DNA of 64,000 bases from Dipteris shenzhenensis (lineage: Eukaryota; Polypodiophyta; Polypodiopsida; Gleicheniales), in the NCBI GenBank assembly GCA_047967505.1, contig CM106540.1. One strand, given 5' to 3'. Of the stretch, positions 43,956 through 54,546 are shown one piece after another. The position numbers were made by a program, and so were the translations under genes. Every line of letters starts with the position of its first letter. The first letter of the stretch is position 1. Under the pieces are notes generated by a model. It was not told the origin of the DNA and searched no databases. It saw only the letters and a program-made list of their open reading frames with translations.

Positions 43956-45034
43956 TGGCTAAACAGAGGCATGGTAAAGCAAAAGAAGAAGAAGAAAGCA
44001 AGGAAGAAGTAGATGAGGAACATCAAGAAGAGGAACGCCATAGTAAGAAAAAGAAGGCACCTAGAAGGAGAATTAGCCAGTCATACTTTCCTTTAGAACA
44101 AGGCATTAGAAGCTATGACTTGTTGTCCAACCTTAAAGAAAAGGAAGCTCATATCACCTTTGGTCAATTACTTGCTTTGTCTCCAAAACTACGAAAGGAA
44201 TGGGGAAAGCTAGCAAGCATAAGAGTGTCAAAGAAGAAAAAGAAGAAAAGTGTCATTCTTGTTGTTCAAAAGGTAGATATAGATGTTGGTGATGATGTAC
44301 CTATGGTTGATGTGATCATTATTAGTCAAGCGATTTCTAATGTGTACATTGATGGAGGTGCATCGATTAATGTCATGAGTGAGAAGACCATGATAGATGC
44401 TGATTTAAAATACTCTAGTACTACCTCTCCTTATTGCGTCAAATTGGCTGACAACACTAGGGTAAAGACCTTGGGAGTTGTGAAGAATCTAGAAGTGGAT
44501 GTATGTGGATTTTTTGTGCCAACTACTTTTCAGGTGATTCCTACCAAGCCAAATGCACATGCCTATCCATTGATTTTGGGAAGGCCTTGGCTACGCAGAA
44601 GCCGCAAAAAGGAAGTTATCAAGGAGGAGTCTTCAACATCAGAGAGTTCGAGCTTTGACTTAATCGATGAAGAAGAAGAGACAGGGTGTAGCTCCGAGGA
44701 GACCAACTTAGAGGGTGAGGTGGAAAGAGTGTCCTTTAGTCTTTGTCTTAGTGCTAATCGGGATGAGTTAGGAGGGAATAAGGTGGTGGTACAAGAAGAT
44801 CCTATAGAGACACTTCATGTGGAGGATGTGGAGCACACTAAACGACGCCAATGCAATGAAGAGCTTCTTGGTGATTCTCTATCAGGTAGCGAGAAGCTCC
44901 AATACTTGGATATGTTAGATAATTTCCCATATCTCTTTGCAACAAATTATTCACAAGTTCGACTAGTCTCTCTTGTGGAGCACAAGATTGAGTTGAAGCT
45001 AGAAAGCAAGCCAGTTGTGCAACGCTTAAGGTGA
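43952..45034 (+). CDS. Gypsy 1 protease region
   Basis: 360 open codons. The first 100 are very Lys/Glu-rich. VYIDGGASINVMS (about residue 132) is the aspartic protease active site (D-G-G/S-A-S), followed by KLADNTRVKTLGVVKN and YPLILGRPWLR, the conserved C-terminal protease motif. An acidic linker leads to the start of RT (LVEHKIELKLESKPVVQRLR). Next comes a single stop, after which RT continues at 45035. The frame overlaps the end of gag by four bases. As part of pol it is intact over the protease itself. Confidence 0.85.
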   Translation: MMAKQRHGKAKEEEESKEEVDEEHQEEERHSKKKKAPRRRISQSYFPLEQGIRSYDLLSNLKEKEAHITFGQLLALSPKLRKEWGKLASIRVSKKKKKKSVILVVQKVDIDVGDDVPMVDVIIISQAISNVYIDGGASINVMSEKTMIDADLKYSSTTSPYCVKLADNTRVKTLGVVKNLEVDVCGFFVPTTFQVIPTKPNAHAYPLILGRPWLRRSRKKEVIKEESSTSESSSFDLIDEEEETGCSSEETNLEGEVERVSFSLCLSANRDELGGNKVVVQEDPIETLHVEDVEHTKRRQCNEELLGDSLSGSEKLQYLDMLDNFPYLFATNYSQVRLVSLVEHKIELKLESKPVVQRLR

Positions 45035-46200
45035 TTGGGGGTGATCCAAGATGAGGCACTAAAGAAAGAGGTAACACTACTTGAGGTGGCATTCATCTTT
45101 CCTGTTGATGATTTAGAATGGATATCTCCTATAGTTGTCACACCAAAGAAAGAAAATAAGTGGCAGGTTTGTGTGGACTTTAGTCCTTTGAATGCATGCA
45201 CTAAGAGGGATCATTTTCCTTTGCCATTCCAAGATGAAATACTAGACTAAGTAGCAGGGCATGAGATGTATTCTATATGTTATGGGTATTCTGGATACTT
45301 TCAAATTCGTATTCGGGAGGAAGATCAAAAGAAAACATCATTTGTCACACCTTGGGGAGTTTTTGCTTATAGAGTGATGCCTTTTGGGTTGACCAATGCA
45401 CTAGCTACATTTCAAAGATTCATGAGTCAAGTGCTCGAGCCTTACTTGTGAAAGTTTATAAGGATCTTTTTGGATGATTTTTGCATTTATTCTCGGCGCA
45501 TAGATCACATGGAGAAGTTAAAGATGGCTTTAGCTACTAGGATTGATGAAGCAAAAGGGTGTCTAAATCCTAGGTGTCATTTGGCTCAAATAAAAATAGT
45601 CTTGTTGGGGCATATTGTGTCTGAAGAAGGCCTACAAATGGATCCTGACAAGGTTCAAGCAATCATGGCTTCGCAAAATTCTAGGAAAGAGCAAGCTTTT
45701 GTGATGATTTCATAGAGATAGTGCATCCCATGAACGTGTTGAGACAAGAAAAGGAGTTCCTTTCCAATGGGGTGTGGAGCAACAGGAGTCTTTTTAGCAA
45801 CTTAAGGAGGCCATGAGTAAGGGACCAATATTGAAGCCCCTTGATTGGTCTGAAGACTTTTATGTAAATCCAAGTGTATCTTTGCATTCAGTTGGTGCTG
45901 CTACAAAAAGAAGAGGTAGATAGAATGCAACCCATCCATTATGCCAACCGCCAATAGCTTACAGAGGTGGAAACAAGGTATGAAGAAATGGACTAGCAAG
46001 CTCTCTTCAGTAAAAAAATTTCGCCCCTATTTATTACCTCGACCATTTTTCTTCCTTACCTCTCAGTTTGTATTAGCATATCTAGTTCACAAGCCTAATC
46101 CTGGGGGGAGATTTGCAAAATGGTTGTCAGAGCTTCAAGAGTTCTCTTTCTCTTTTGTCACTGAAAATACCACTAGGTCCACTATGGCAGATTTGCTCAG
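45035..46200 (+). pseudogene. Gypsy 1 reverse transcriptase and first RNase H, broken
   Basis: RT motifs: WISPIVVTPKKENKWQVCVD, FPLPFQDEILD, a stop at 45248, SGYFQIRIREEDQKKTSFVT, WGVFAYRVMPFGLTNALATF, QRFMSQVLEPYL, TGA at 45449 in place of a Trp codon, and the catalytic FLDD at 45467-45478. The thumb (LLGHIVSEEGLQMDPDKVQA) is followed by a stop at 45713. The first RNase H is badly broken (45720-45960); its end (AKWLSELQEFSFSFVTENTT) is open in the next ORF. The order PR-RT-RH-IN marks it as Gypsy. Confidence 0.9.
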
Positions 46201-47195
46201 AGGATGGCAGGATCTAAGAGAAGAAAAGAAATATAAGGAGGACATTAATGATGAAAGGGAGACACCACCCATAGCTTTTGTCTTGTATTTTGATGGGGCT
46301 TTTAGTCCTTCACACCAACAAGGAGCCGGGGGGATGGTTTTGATGAATTTTGAAGGTCAAGAAGTATGGGCTAGAAGACAAGAGCTTCCAGGTATCACAA
46401 CTAACAATGCAACTGAGTACAATGCTTTGATTCTTGGTTTAGAGTGTTATCTTCAAAGTCAAGTAAGAGGAGATTCTCAGCTTATTATCAAGCAAATGCA
46501 AGGGCATTACAAGACAAGAAGTCCTCATTTGAAGGAGCTTATTCAAAAGGCTATGGCACTATGTAGTCAGTTTGATTTTTGCAAGTTTTTTCATATAAAC
46601 AGAAAAGAAAATCAAAGGGCAGATGAGTTAGCTACTCAAGCCATTGTAGTACAAGACCGGGGGGTGGTTTCTTTGGTAGACACTGGATGGCCAGAACTGC
46701 AAGATGTTCAGCAATATGTGGAAGAAGGCATGTTTCCTCGAGGGTTAACTCCACAACAGAAGAAGAGATTGGTAAGGAAGGCTTGTCCCTATACTATTGT
46801 TGATGACATTCTTTATAAATTGGAAAAAGATAAGGTGCTCCGTCGGGTGGTCCATCCCATGGAGACTAGGACAATCCTAGAAATGTGTCATGAATGCTCT
46901 GGTCATTTTGCTTCAGCAAACACAGCTAGGAGAATTCTAAATGCAGGTTACTTTTGGCCATGCCTCCATAAGCATGTATATGAATGGTGCCAAAGTTGTA
47001 AAGTATGCCAAAAGTTTGGAAGGCGATAGTTGATTCCTAGGCCCTTGAAGCCTATTCCAACATATGGACCATTTGAGAGGTGGGGGTTAGACTTTGTGGG
47101 ACCACTCCCTCGCTCATCTCAAGGCAAGCATTATTTATTGGTGGCCACAGATTATGTGACTCGGTGGGCAGAGGCCAAGGCACGGTGATACCCGG
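45941..47195 (+). pseudogene. Gypsy 1 second RNase H and N-terminal integrase, truncated
   Basis: Open to 47029. After the connection of the first RNase H comes a second RNase H of the RVT_3 kind, about 46265-46660: FVLYFDGAFSPSHQQGAGGM (Asp), NNATEYNALILGLE (Glu), GDSQLIIKQMQGHY (Asp), ENQRADELA (Asp). All four catalytic acids are present. Then the integrase zinc finger (H-x3-H in HECSGHF, C-x2-C in CQSCKVC) and, past a stop at 47027, the start of the integrase core (WGLDFVGPLPRSSQGKHYLL). Homology ends near 47195; the remaining catalytic residues are deleted. Two RNase H domains are known from Tat-lineage plant Gypsy elements. Confidence 0.88.
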
Positions 47196-47283
47196 ACACA
47201 CCAATGAGTATCACCTTAAATTTTTTCTATGCTCGACCACCTTGAGGGCTAGCACACCCTCTTTGTTACTAGAGAGGATCTGC

Positions 47284-47297
47284 TGGGGGGAGAAAGA
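47284..47297 (+). other. Polypurine tract of Gypsy 1
   Basis: TGGGGGGAGAAAGA directly before the 3' LTR. Confidence 0.85.
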
Positions 47298-48937
47298 TGT
47301 GACGCCAAAAATTGATATTTTTTATTTGGCATTGGTATTGTTTTTCTCTATGTTTGATAAGAGTTTGAGTATCAAGTGATAGCCTAGCGGCTCTCACTTA
47401 TTTCTATTTTCTAAGATATTGTATGGGATTGAGAGGATGAGTGGAATGGATCATTGTAAATACCATGTGTACGAATGATAAATACCTTGGTATGGGGTGA
47501 GAGTTATTTGTGTATGGGATATTATGGGGTTTTTAGAAAATAGGAAGAGTGAGTCATATAAAGAGGTGGGCTCATGTCCATGTGTTCCGATAATATAAGA
47601 GAGGCCACATGCCAAGCATGTGGAAGGCATGTGGAGGAGTGTGGAGTCAAGAGGAATCCTTCTAGAATTCCTATGTGGAATAAAGAGGATGTGGACATAT
47701 GGAAAAGAGAGGGTCCCTATGGGCTCCATGTGGAGAGACTCTTGACTTTCTCAATATTTTAAGAGTCTTGAGCATCTTTTGATGGGACACATGGCAAGAG
47801 TAGCCAAAAAGGACATGGATGGTGACATACGGGCTTATGTGATTGATGGGGAAAACAATCTATAGGCAGCAATTGTAAATGGGTGAAGGAGGGTGACAAA
47901 ATCTCTATAAAAGGAGCCCTCCTCTCCCTTGTTCATCATCTCTTCCACCATTAGGCCTCATGTTTCTGTAGCTGTAGTCTCCTCAAGCCTCTTCCATGAG
48001 CCTTCTCTCCCTCTTGTAGATATTCTCTTATGTAGACTCTTGAGTCCATCTCTCTCTAGTTCATTCTCTCTCTATGAGTAGTCTTGGAGCTTCCGCTCCC
48101 TCTTATACGTATGAAACCTCTTCTTCTCCCTGAAGTTTGTAGTATTTTGAGGAGATTTTGAGTTGCATTGGAGTGGAGTCTCACTCTACTGGTAATGAAG
48201 GCCACTTTAGGTTCTCCCTCTTGAGTGACTCTTCCCTTTTTCCATTGCTTTCTCTTCCAAAGTGGTCAGAAGTGTTGTCTATTCGATCGCTCATTGCACA
48301 TACATAGTTTATCTATTTCCCAAGCCACAAAGGGGGCTCTTCCTTCCCTCCTAAGCAACCTCTATGGGACTTGGATCGTTGATGAAGTCTAAGCATGGAG
48401 GTAGTATTCTCCCAAGTCGGCACCAGTAGAAGGAGTAGGCATTTTTCATGATAGTTTGACCCCCTATTAGTATTTTGCTCATAACTTTTCGCTTGGTGGC
48501 CCGATTTGGACGAAACTCATATCAGCGCGAAGCTCTCTTCAAGGAGCATCATAATTTGTCTTCAATTATTGTATTAAATATAAAACCAAAAATCTATGAC
48601 TCTCTGTGTGTGACTGTTTCTTTTTTAAATAATTTTAACCCCCGTCCAGTAAACTGCCCACATCTTTCCGATCGCTTCTTTGTTTCTTATGAGACTTATA
48701 TCAGAGCAAGCCCAAGGTGCATCTTGATATATGTTTAAATATTTGATATCATATTTCTACTGAAAGTTATGGGTCTCTATGTCTTATGATATTTTGGAGA
48801 GTGTTTTGAGCTAATTGTAAAGGTATCTTATGAAGGAGGTGCAATGTTTCCCCGGAACCTACCCATCCAACCCAATCAGCCCCTTCAAACTCCTCGATAT
48901 ATATCAGTTCATGTCATGTTGAGCTGCAAGATCTTCT
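47298..48937 (+). repeat. 3' LTR of Gypsy 1, part 1
   Basis: Matches 40546-42150 with scattered differences. TATA box at about 47903-47914. Interrupted at 48937 by element D; continues at 51382-51661. Confidence 0.93.
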
Positions 48938-49295
48938 TGTTGGGATAACTATGGTCAAGGTCTTGCTCTATGGTGCATGTGTGCATCTAGGGGAGTCACA
49001 TGTGTGTGTTGTAGAGGCACATCTAGTGCTATGATGTGTCTAGTGTGTGACCTAAGTGATGATGTAACCCAAAGGCCCCACATGGGAGGTTCCTTTGATT
49101 TAGGCCAATCCCACTGATGTAGGGGCTGACTGCCACTGATGTAGGGAAGGTGCCTTTCATCTAGGCCACCTTCTCTCCATTTCTACAAGAGAGAGTCACC
49201 TCTCTCACAATCAATAGAGAACAACATTTTTGGCTACATCTTGTGCTCTCACTCCTCTTCCAAGATACATCTATTCTATCCCACATGTTTCTACA
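48938..49295 (+). repeat. 5' LTR of element D
   Basis: 358 bp. It differs from the 3' LTR by about a dozen substitutions and an 8-bp gain of TG repeats in the other copy. Confidence 0.92.
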
Positions 49296-49297
49296 TT

Positions 49298-49310
49298 TGG
49301 TATCATAGCA
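49298..49310 (+). other. Primer-binding site of element D
   Basis: TGGTATCATAGCA, the same variant as in element E. Confidence 0.8.
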
Positions 49311-49633
49311 TTAGGTTCTAGATCTAGCCTAGCCTAGCATTAGATGCTCTCTCTAGCATGAACTACTAGTCTTTTCAAGTTTCTTCATCATCTCCATTTC
49401 TTCCCCTCTTCTTCCCCAAATTTGTGAGAGCTTGTTCTCTGTACTCAGCCTACCATTTGCAAAATCCTTTGAAGTGAGGCTTCTACAGCCTAGGGCGCAC
49501 CTCTGTCTAGGAGCATTCTTCAAGTTGTGATCTCTGTCGCTCATGCCGACTCAAATTGTGTGTGCCTACTATTGGGCTGATAATTGAATTTCGCCCAATG
49601 TCGCAACTATTTGTTAATTCCTTCTAGCCATGG

Positions 49634-50683
49634 GTGAGCGACATTATGACAAATCCTCTGATGAAATTTGATGACAAATGGTCCACAGAATCAGCTAGAA
49701 TTGTCAAAAACACAGTCAAAGTTGAAGAGCTTCTCTATGGCGACTTGGTGCAACATTATACTCTTCTTTGGTTGAGGACCTTCTCTGGTATAAGGTCTTT
49801 ATTTTTGCATAAAAATCCCCTTGAATAGAGCTACAAGCTGTGTGAATTGTGGCCTCCAACTTTCATGTTTACTCTTTGAAGAAATCTGGTAGTTTTGTTT
49901 GAAGAATCCATTGTATTGACTTTGAGCAAGTGGAGGAAGTTCAAGATTTTTATTCATCTGCAAGTATTTGATTAGTTTGAATTGATAGTTGAAGGGAATA
50001 TGACCAATTCTTGTTGTTATTGAATGAAACTCTAACTACTTCAAGAAGAAGAAAACAGTTTTTTGAGAGGATTCATGCTTGGAAATAAGTACAAATGTGT
50101 GTTGAGGTTGATGCATTGATAGGAGACTTCATTTCTAAAAGCATTGAGGCATAACATGGTGGAGACATGCCAACATGTAGATGAGCAAGTATGGTATGCA
50201 TATGGTGAGACAAACTTTATCGAATTCTCCTCTACAATCATGAAGTCTATGATCACTCATAATGGTGAACAAATGGATGCCAATATTGATGACTATGTTT
50301 CAAAGTATGCTTCCTTTTGGAAATACTTTGTACTTCTCAAGTAGAACATTCTTGATGATGAGGTATTCTTGATGCTATCAAAGAAAAAGGGAGATTCACT
50401 CTCTCCACATTTAAATTTCATGCCAACCCCTTTGGCAAATGACAAAATGTATCTTAATGTCAAGATCAACATAGAAGGCTTCCTCAAAGTTTTCAAGATC
50501 AAGAATGATACTCATATTTCTTGTGAGTCTTTTCAACAAGAGGCATCACTTTTGGACACTGGAAAGCTTGAAGATGATCAAGCATTTACAAAGAATGCCA
50601 AGACAAATCGAGTTGAAGAAAGAACTCCATCAACAAAAGAAGCATCCAACTTTGTAGTAGAAGACAAGGACTTTACCTTTTGA
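49634..50683 (+). pseudogene. ORF relic inside element D, function unknown
   Basis: Two better runs: 49634-49828 (MSDIMTNPLMKFDDKWSTES) and 50144-50683 (ETCQHVDEQVWYAYGETNFI, MDANIDDYVSKYASFWKYFV, a stop at 50342, then an 87-codon run ending EASNFVVEDKDFTF). Between them the frames are broken. No zinc knuckle, protease or RT motif. It may be a decayed gag-like protein or a captured host sequence. Lysine- and acid-rich, no membrane segment. Confidence 0.35.
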
Positions 50684-51014
50684 GCAACTTGTCTTTGAAT
50701 TTTTGTTTATCATCACTTGGTCAAATTTTGAGGTTCTCTGCCTGGAATAGTACTCCAAAAAGAATGTCATATGTTTTGTCTTTTGTAAATCACCTCTGGT
50801 CAACATATGATGTAGGCCATGTGATATGTGTTTGGTCTATCCCAGTTTTGTAAACCTTGACCGTTGGGCACCTTTGCTAGCATGAGATCCTAGACATAGA
50901 TTTATCCTTGACCACCATGAGATGGCCCTGTGTGACCACCATGAGATGGCATGAGAAACTATGAGACTAGATATATCCTTGACATTGCAAGAGGCAAACC
51001 CTTGAGGGGGGGTA

Positions 51015-51381
51015 TGTTGGGATAACTATGGTCAAGGGATTGCTCTATGGTGCATGTGTGCATCTAGGGGAGTCACATGTGTGTATGTGTGTGTTGTAGA
51101 GGCACATCTAGTGCTATGATGTGTCTAATGTGTGACCTAAGTGATGATGTAAGCCAAAGGCCCCCACATGGGAGGTTCCTTTGATTTAGGCCAGTCCCAC
51201 TGATGTAGGGGCTGATTGCCAGTGATGTAGGGAAGGTGCCTTTGATCTAGGCCACCTTCTCTCCATTTCTATAAGAGAGAGTCACCTCTCTCACAATCAA
51301 TAGAGAACAACATTTTTTGTTACATCTTGTGCTCTCACTCCTCTTCCAAGATGCATCTATTCTATCCCATGTGTTTCTACA
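51015..51381 (+). repeat. 3' LTR of element D
   Basis: 367 bp, pair of 48938-49295. Confidence 0.92.
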
Positions 51382-51661
51382 ATTCTTTCAACAGCATATT
51401 GCTCTTCTCTTAGGCGTAGACCGGCTTGCTAAGATTATGGCCTCTGTTGATCCTTTCCTTCTCCCTATGCTTGAGTACAACATCACTTGGGATGTTACCA
51501 TCTTCATTCTCATCTAAGGGAGGAAAGTTTGGTGCGGTATCTTGGCATAAAAGCTTCTTTTTAATGTCCCTTTCTCAATGATAAATATCTTTGTCACTCA
51601 GTTCAAAAGTAGTAGGAAGTGAAGAGGTGCGTGAAGTTTATTACCCCAACTTCATGTCACA
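51382..51661 (+). repeat. 3' LTR of Gypsy 1, part 2
   Basis: Matches 42150-42430 and ends TCATGTCACA. The next bases GCATT match the bases before the left LTR. Confidence 0.93.
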
Positions 51662-52420
51662 GCATTCAAAAGGTAATCAATGTTAACACGTATGCTAACA
51701 TGAGTACACTAACATAAGTATGCTAACAAGTAGGCATAATGTAAGTATGCTGACATGTATTCTAACAAGTAGCTTGAACCAGTATGCTAACAAGTATGCT
51801 AACACATATGCTAACAAGTATGCTAACAAAATATGCTAACAAGTAAATTAACAAGTATGCTAACATATATATGCTAACAAGTATGCTAACATTGGTATCT
51901 TGACATAAGTATGCTAGCGTATATATGATAACAAGTATGCTAACACATATGCAAGCAAGTATGCTAACAAGTATACTAACAAGTATGCTAACATCAGTAT
52001 TTTGACATAAGTATGCTAATGTATATATGCTAACATCAGTATCCTGACACAAGTGTGTTAACAAGTATGCTAACATACGTAATCGATATGGCCCTTGAGG
52101 GGTCCCATTTAGGAGCAAGGTCCATATCGACTTGCCATTGGACATATGTGGCAAGTCCATATGGCCCTTGCCCCTAAAGGGGACCCATCAAGGGCCATAT
52201 TGACATGAAACGAACTCCTCAATGCAAAGTGGTATTACATCCATATCGACTTGCCATTGGACATATGTGGCATAACCCCTAGATGCAAAGTGGTATTCTA
52301 TATATTGCAAAGTTGTTTCAGCCTGCATCCTTTTCTTATGGTTCATTATGCTCATATGTTTATTTCAAATCTGACTATGCTCATCCCTCTTATAATGGTT
52401 CTTTTCTCATACTGTATATG
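51662..52420 (+). repeat. Right arm of the inverted repeat, last piece: donor site, intron array and hairpin segment
   Basis: Continues the arm after Gypsy 1. Donor-like AAAAG-GTAATC at 51672/51673, then an array of AAGTATGCTAACA units (51675-52080), then the conserved segment with a large hairpin (stem from 52086 pairs with 52179-52200; ATATGGCCCTTGAGGGGTCC). It is the inverted partner of 22120-22860. Homology fades at about 52420, near TATATATA sequence in both arms. Confidence 0.82.
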
Positions 52421-52429
52421 GATACCATC

Positions 52430-52812
52430 TTTTCAGGACATATATATAGTGATTGGCTACTGCTAGTGGTTAGTGATGTTGCTGCTAGTGGTTAATGCTA
52501 CTGGTAGTGGTTGGTGCAGCTGCTCTGAGTGCCGCTGCTAATGCAATTGCTAGTGGTTGGTACTGCTAGTGCTATTGTAGTGCTGCTAGTATTTGGTGTA
52601 GTTGCTATAGTGCTTCTGCTAGTGCAACTGCTAGAAATTGGTGTTGCTTCTATTGTTGTTGTTAGTGCAACCGCTAGTGGTTGGTGCTGCTTCTAGTGCT
52701 ATTGTTAGTGCTACTCCTAGTTGTCAGTGGTGCTGCTGCTCAGTGCTGAGCACTACTAGTGGTTAGGGATGTTGCTAGTGGTTGGTGCTACTACTAGTGC
52801 TACTACATAGCA
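52430..52812 (+). repeat. GCTAGTGGTTGGTGCTGCT-type array
   Basis: About 380 bases of diverged units based on GCTAGTGGTTGGTGCT. It is different from the TTAGCA arrays and found only here in the window. It is followed by a short palindrome (ACATAGCAT ... ATGCTATGT, 52804-52841). No gene. Confidence 0.8.
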
Positions 52813-52841
52813 TTAGAAGATGATAGCTTGTCATGCTATGT

Positions 52842-53137
52842 GCATTCCACGGACATTGTATTAATTATATTTACATTACGCTATAATAGCAACATTGCCT
52901 TACTAAACAACAAGCATTATATTGGAATAGCTTGAATATAATAAAAGTTTTGAAGACACGAAGCAAGAGTTGAAATAAGAGCACTTCAAACAAGTCTATT
53001 TTGCAACAAGAAAAGGAATCCAATCAGTCTGCAATTTCCAAACAGGCAAAATAGGAGCAAAAAAGAAGTAATTCTATTAAAGTCAATATTTATATACAAA
53101 ACAAGTCAGTATCCACTATATGCTTTTGCTTCCATCT
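52842..53137. other. No feature seen
   Basis: AT-rich sequence without ORF or repeat between the array and the phosphatase-like relic. Confidence 0.6.
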
Positions 53138-53990
53138 TCATAACTCAGTCCAGCAGTTGTATTTGACCATATACTCCAAAATGTCAATGGAGTCCGTATC
53201 ATGGAACATGTCATGCTCAAATGGTGTTGTGTAGGACTGCCGATCCTCCATTTGAAGCCAGACAAATAACCACGATGCAACATCGTCCATCAAATAGGAG
53301 CACATTTCTTCAAGACCTTGCATCTCAAACTTTGGAAGTACTCTCCATGTTCTAGATGGGTTTCTACAAATCTTGTATAAGGAGTCATCCAAAATAATAT
53401 TGTTGGTTGCCGACAAGTGCGTGAACTAGTTCCAAATGGTTGGCAAGTCCTTGAAGAGAACAGGCTTCTCATTCAAACAACTCTCCATTTTTGTTCACTA
53501 TGAGTCCATCATTATACAGTCTTCTTGAACCAGAATTGTTATCTTTTCAAAATGTTGTCGAAAGCACGCACAGAAATTTTGTTTGCTTTTGTTGTTCTGG
53601 ATGTGCTCCAAATAAATACTTCAAACCATGTAGTCCAAGAAGGAAACAACATATCTATGAATAAACACGGTCTGTCCCTTGGGCTCTTTACATTTTTCTA
53701 TCAAGTTTGCATAAGGTGGGGGTATATATCCATGATACAACTCAACAATATTTACTAGATGGCCATTCAAGTCTAAGATCACAACTCTTTGTTCTTGATG
53801 GAGAGGCGCCGGTACCACTTTTGGTGGGGGTAGAGGTAGGCACAAGAGCTGAGGATGATCCATTAAAGGGATGGCTACCACTCCAGATGGTTTTGCCGCC
53901 AGTCTTTCTAATATGTCCAAACACCACCTGTAAATTCAATCCCATTTTGTTGCTTCCCTCCTTTGCTGCCTCTATCGCCACCTAGCGATT
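53138..53990 (-). pseudogene. NLI-interacting-factor (FCP1-like, HAD) phosphatase relic
   Basis: Minus strand. RVVILDLNGHLVNIVELYHG (about 53800) is the HAD motif I region, with the D-L/V-N-G form used by one plant subfamily in place of D-x-D-G-T. Then KGQTVFIHRYVVSFLDYMV, a frameshift, and FIWSTSRTTKANK (motif II, W-S-S/T-R). After stops NEKPVLFKDLPTIW and LSATNNIILDDSLYKICRNP (motif III, L-L-D-D-S-x-Y-K-x-x-x-N-P) lead to YLMDDVASWLFVWLQ and a TGA at 53138. The order fits the NIF domain of plant nuclear CTD-phosphatase-like proteins. At least two frameshifts and four stops. The assignment rests on motif recognition. Confidence 0.72.
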
Positions 53991-54049
53991 GATTTTGGGC
54001 ATTCATTCTTTTCAAGCTTGCTATTGACGTGGATGGACAACTAAAATCC

Positions 54050-54430
54050 TTATTTTGTCTCTTCCACATGTATTGAATCGGGGACCATAATGTCTGGTAT
54101 AATTAGATCTGGACAGATTTGAAATACACGTTTAAATATAGATTTAAACAATTTTGAACAAATTTAAATTCAAGAAAATATAGATTTAAACAAACCTAAA
54201 TAGATATAAGCAGATCGTAGTCAAATTTAAAATAAACACATGAGCATAATGAACCATAATAAACATATAAACATACAATCATAATGAACCATAAAAAATC
54301 ATAGTGAATCATATAAAGCTAGACATATTAAATCAGACATATAACATCAGATATATAAATTCATACATTTAAAAAATCAAAATGAGCCATATAAAATCAA
54401 CATACAGACATATAAATATCCCAAAAATTA
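54050..54430. repeat. AT-rich stretch with repeated ATAATGAACCATA, possible intron
   Basis: Several short diverged copies of CATAATGAACCATAAAAATC. The part at 54170-54265 matches 22165-22245 of the left arm in the same orientation, and 52330-52375 in inverse orientation. Confidence 0.55.
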
Positions 54431-54546
54431 CTTAGCCTAAATGTCTTCGATCCAATAGCTCTATGATGTGCTCTACACACCCCAATATATAGCCCAAATG
54501 GCTTGGATACAATAGCTCTGTGCTTCTCTCCACACACCCAAGTATA

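Larger units (their letters stand above)
48938..51381 (+). mobile_element. Non-autonomous LTR retrotransposon (element D) nested in the Gypsy 1 LTR
   Basis: LTRs 48938-49295 (358 bp) and 51015-51381 (367 bp) both run TGTTGGGATAAC to GTTTCTACA. Primer site at 49298, polypurine tract (CTTGAGGGGGGGTA) at 51001-51014. Flanks are CTTCT and ATTCT; the uninterrupted Gypsy LTR at the other end reads CTTCTTTCAAC, so this is a 5-bp duplication with one later change. The 1.7-kb inside has no protease, RT or integrase. Confidence 0.93.
40546..51661 (+). mobile_element. Ty3/Gypsy LTR retrotransposon with two RNase H domains (Gypsy 1), host to element D
   Basis: LTRs at 40546-42430 (1885 bp) and 47298-51661 (1920 bp once element D at 48938-51381 is removed). 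Both run TGTGA...TCACA. The bases GCAT occur just before the left LTR and just after the right one. Inside: leader, gag, protease, RT, RNase H, a second RNase H, the integrase zinc finger and the first part of the integrase core. Without it the flanks read GGAAGCATTCAAAAG-GTAATC, which matches the left arm GGAAACATTCAAGAG-GTAATA. This confirms the insertion. Confidence 0.93.

Noticed and set aside
52804-52841. Palindrome ACATAGCAT ... ATGCTATGT as a regulatory site
   Set aside because: A single short palindrome in AT-rich sequence; not repeated and with no gene next to it.
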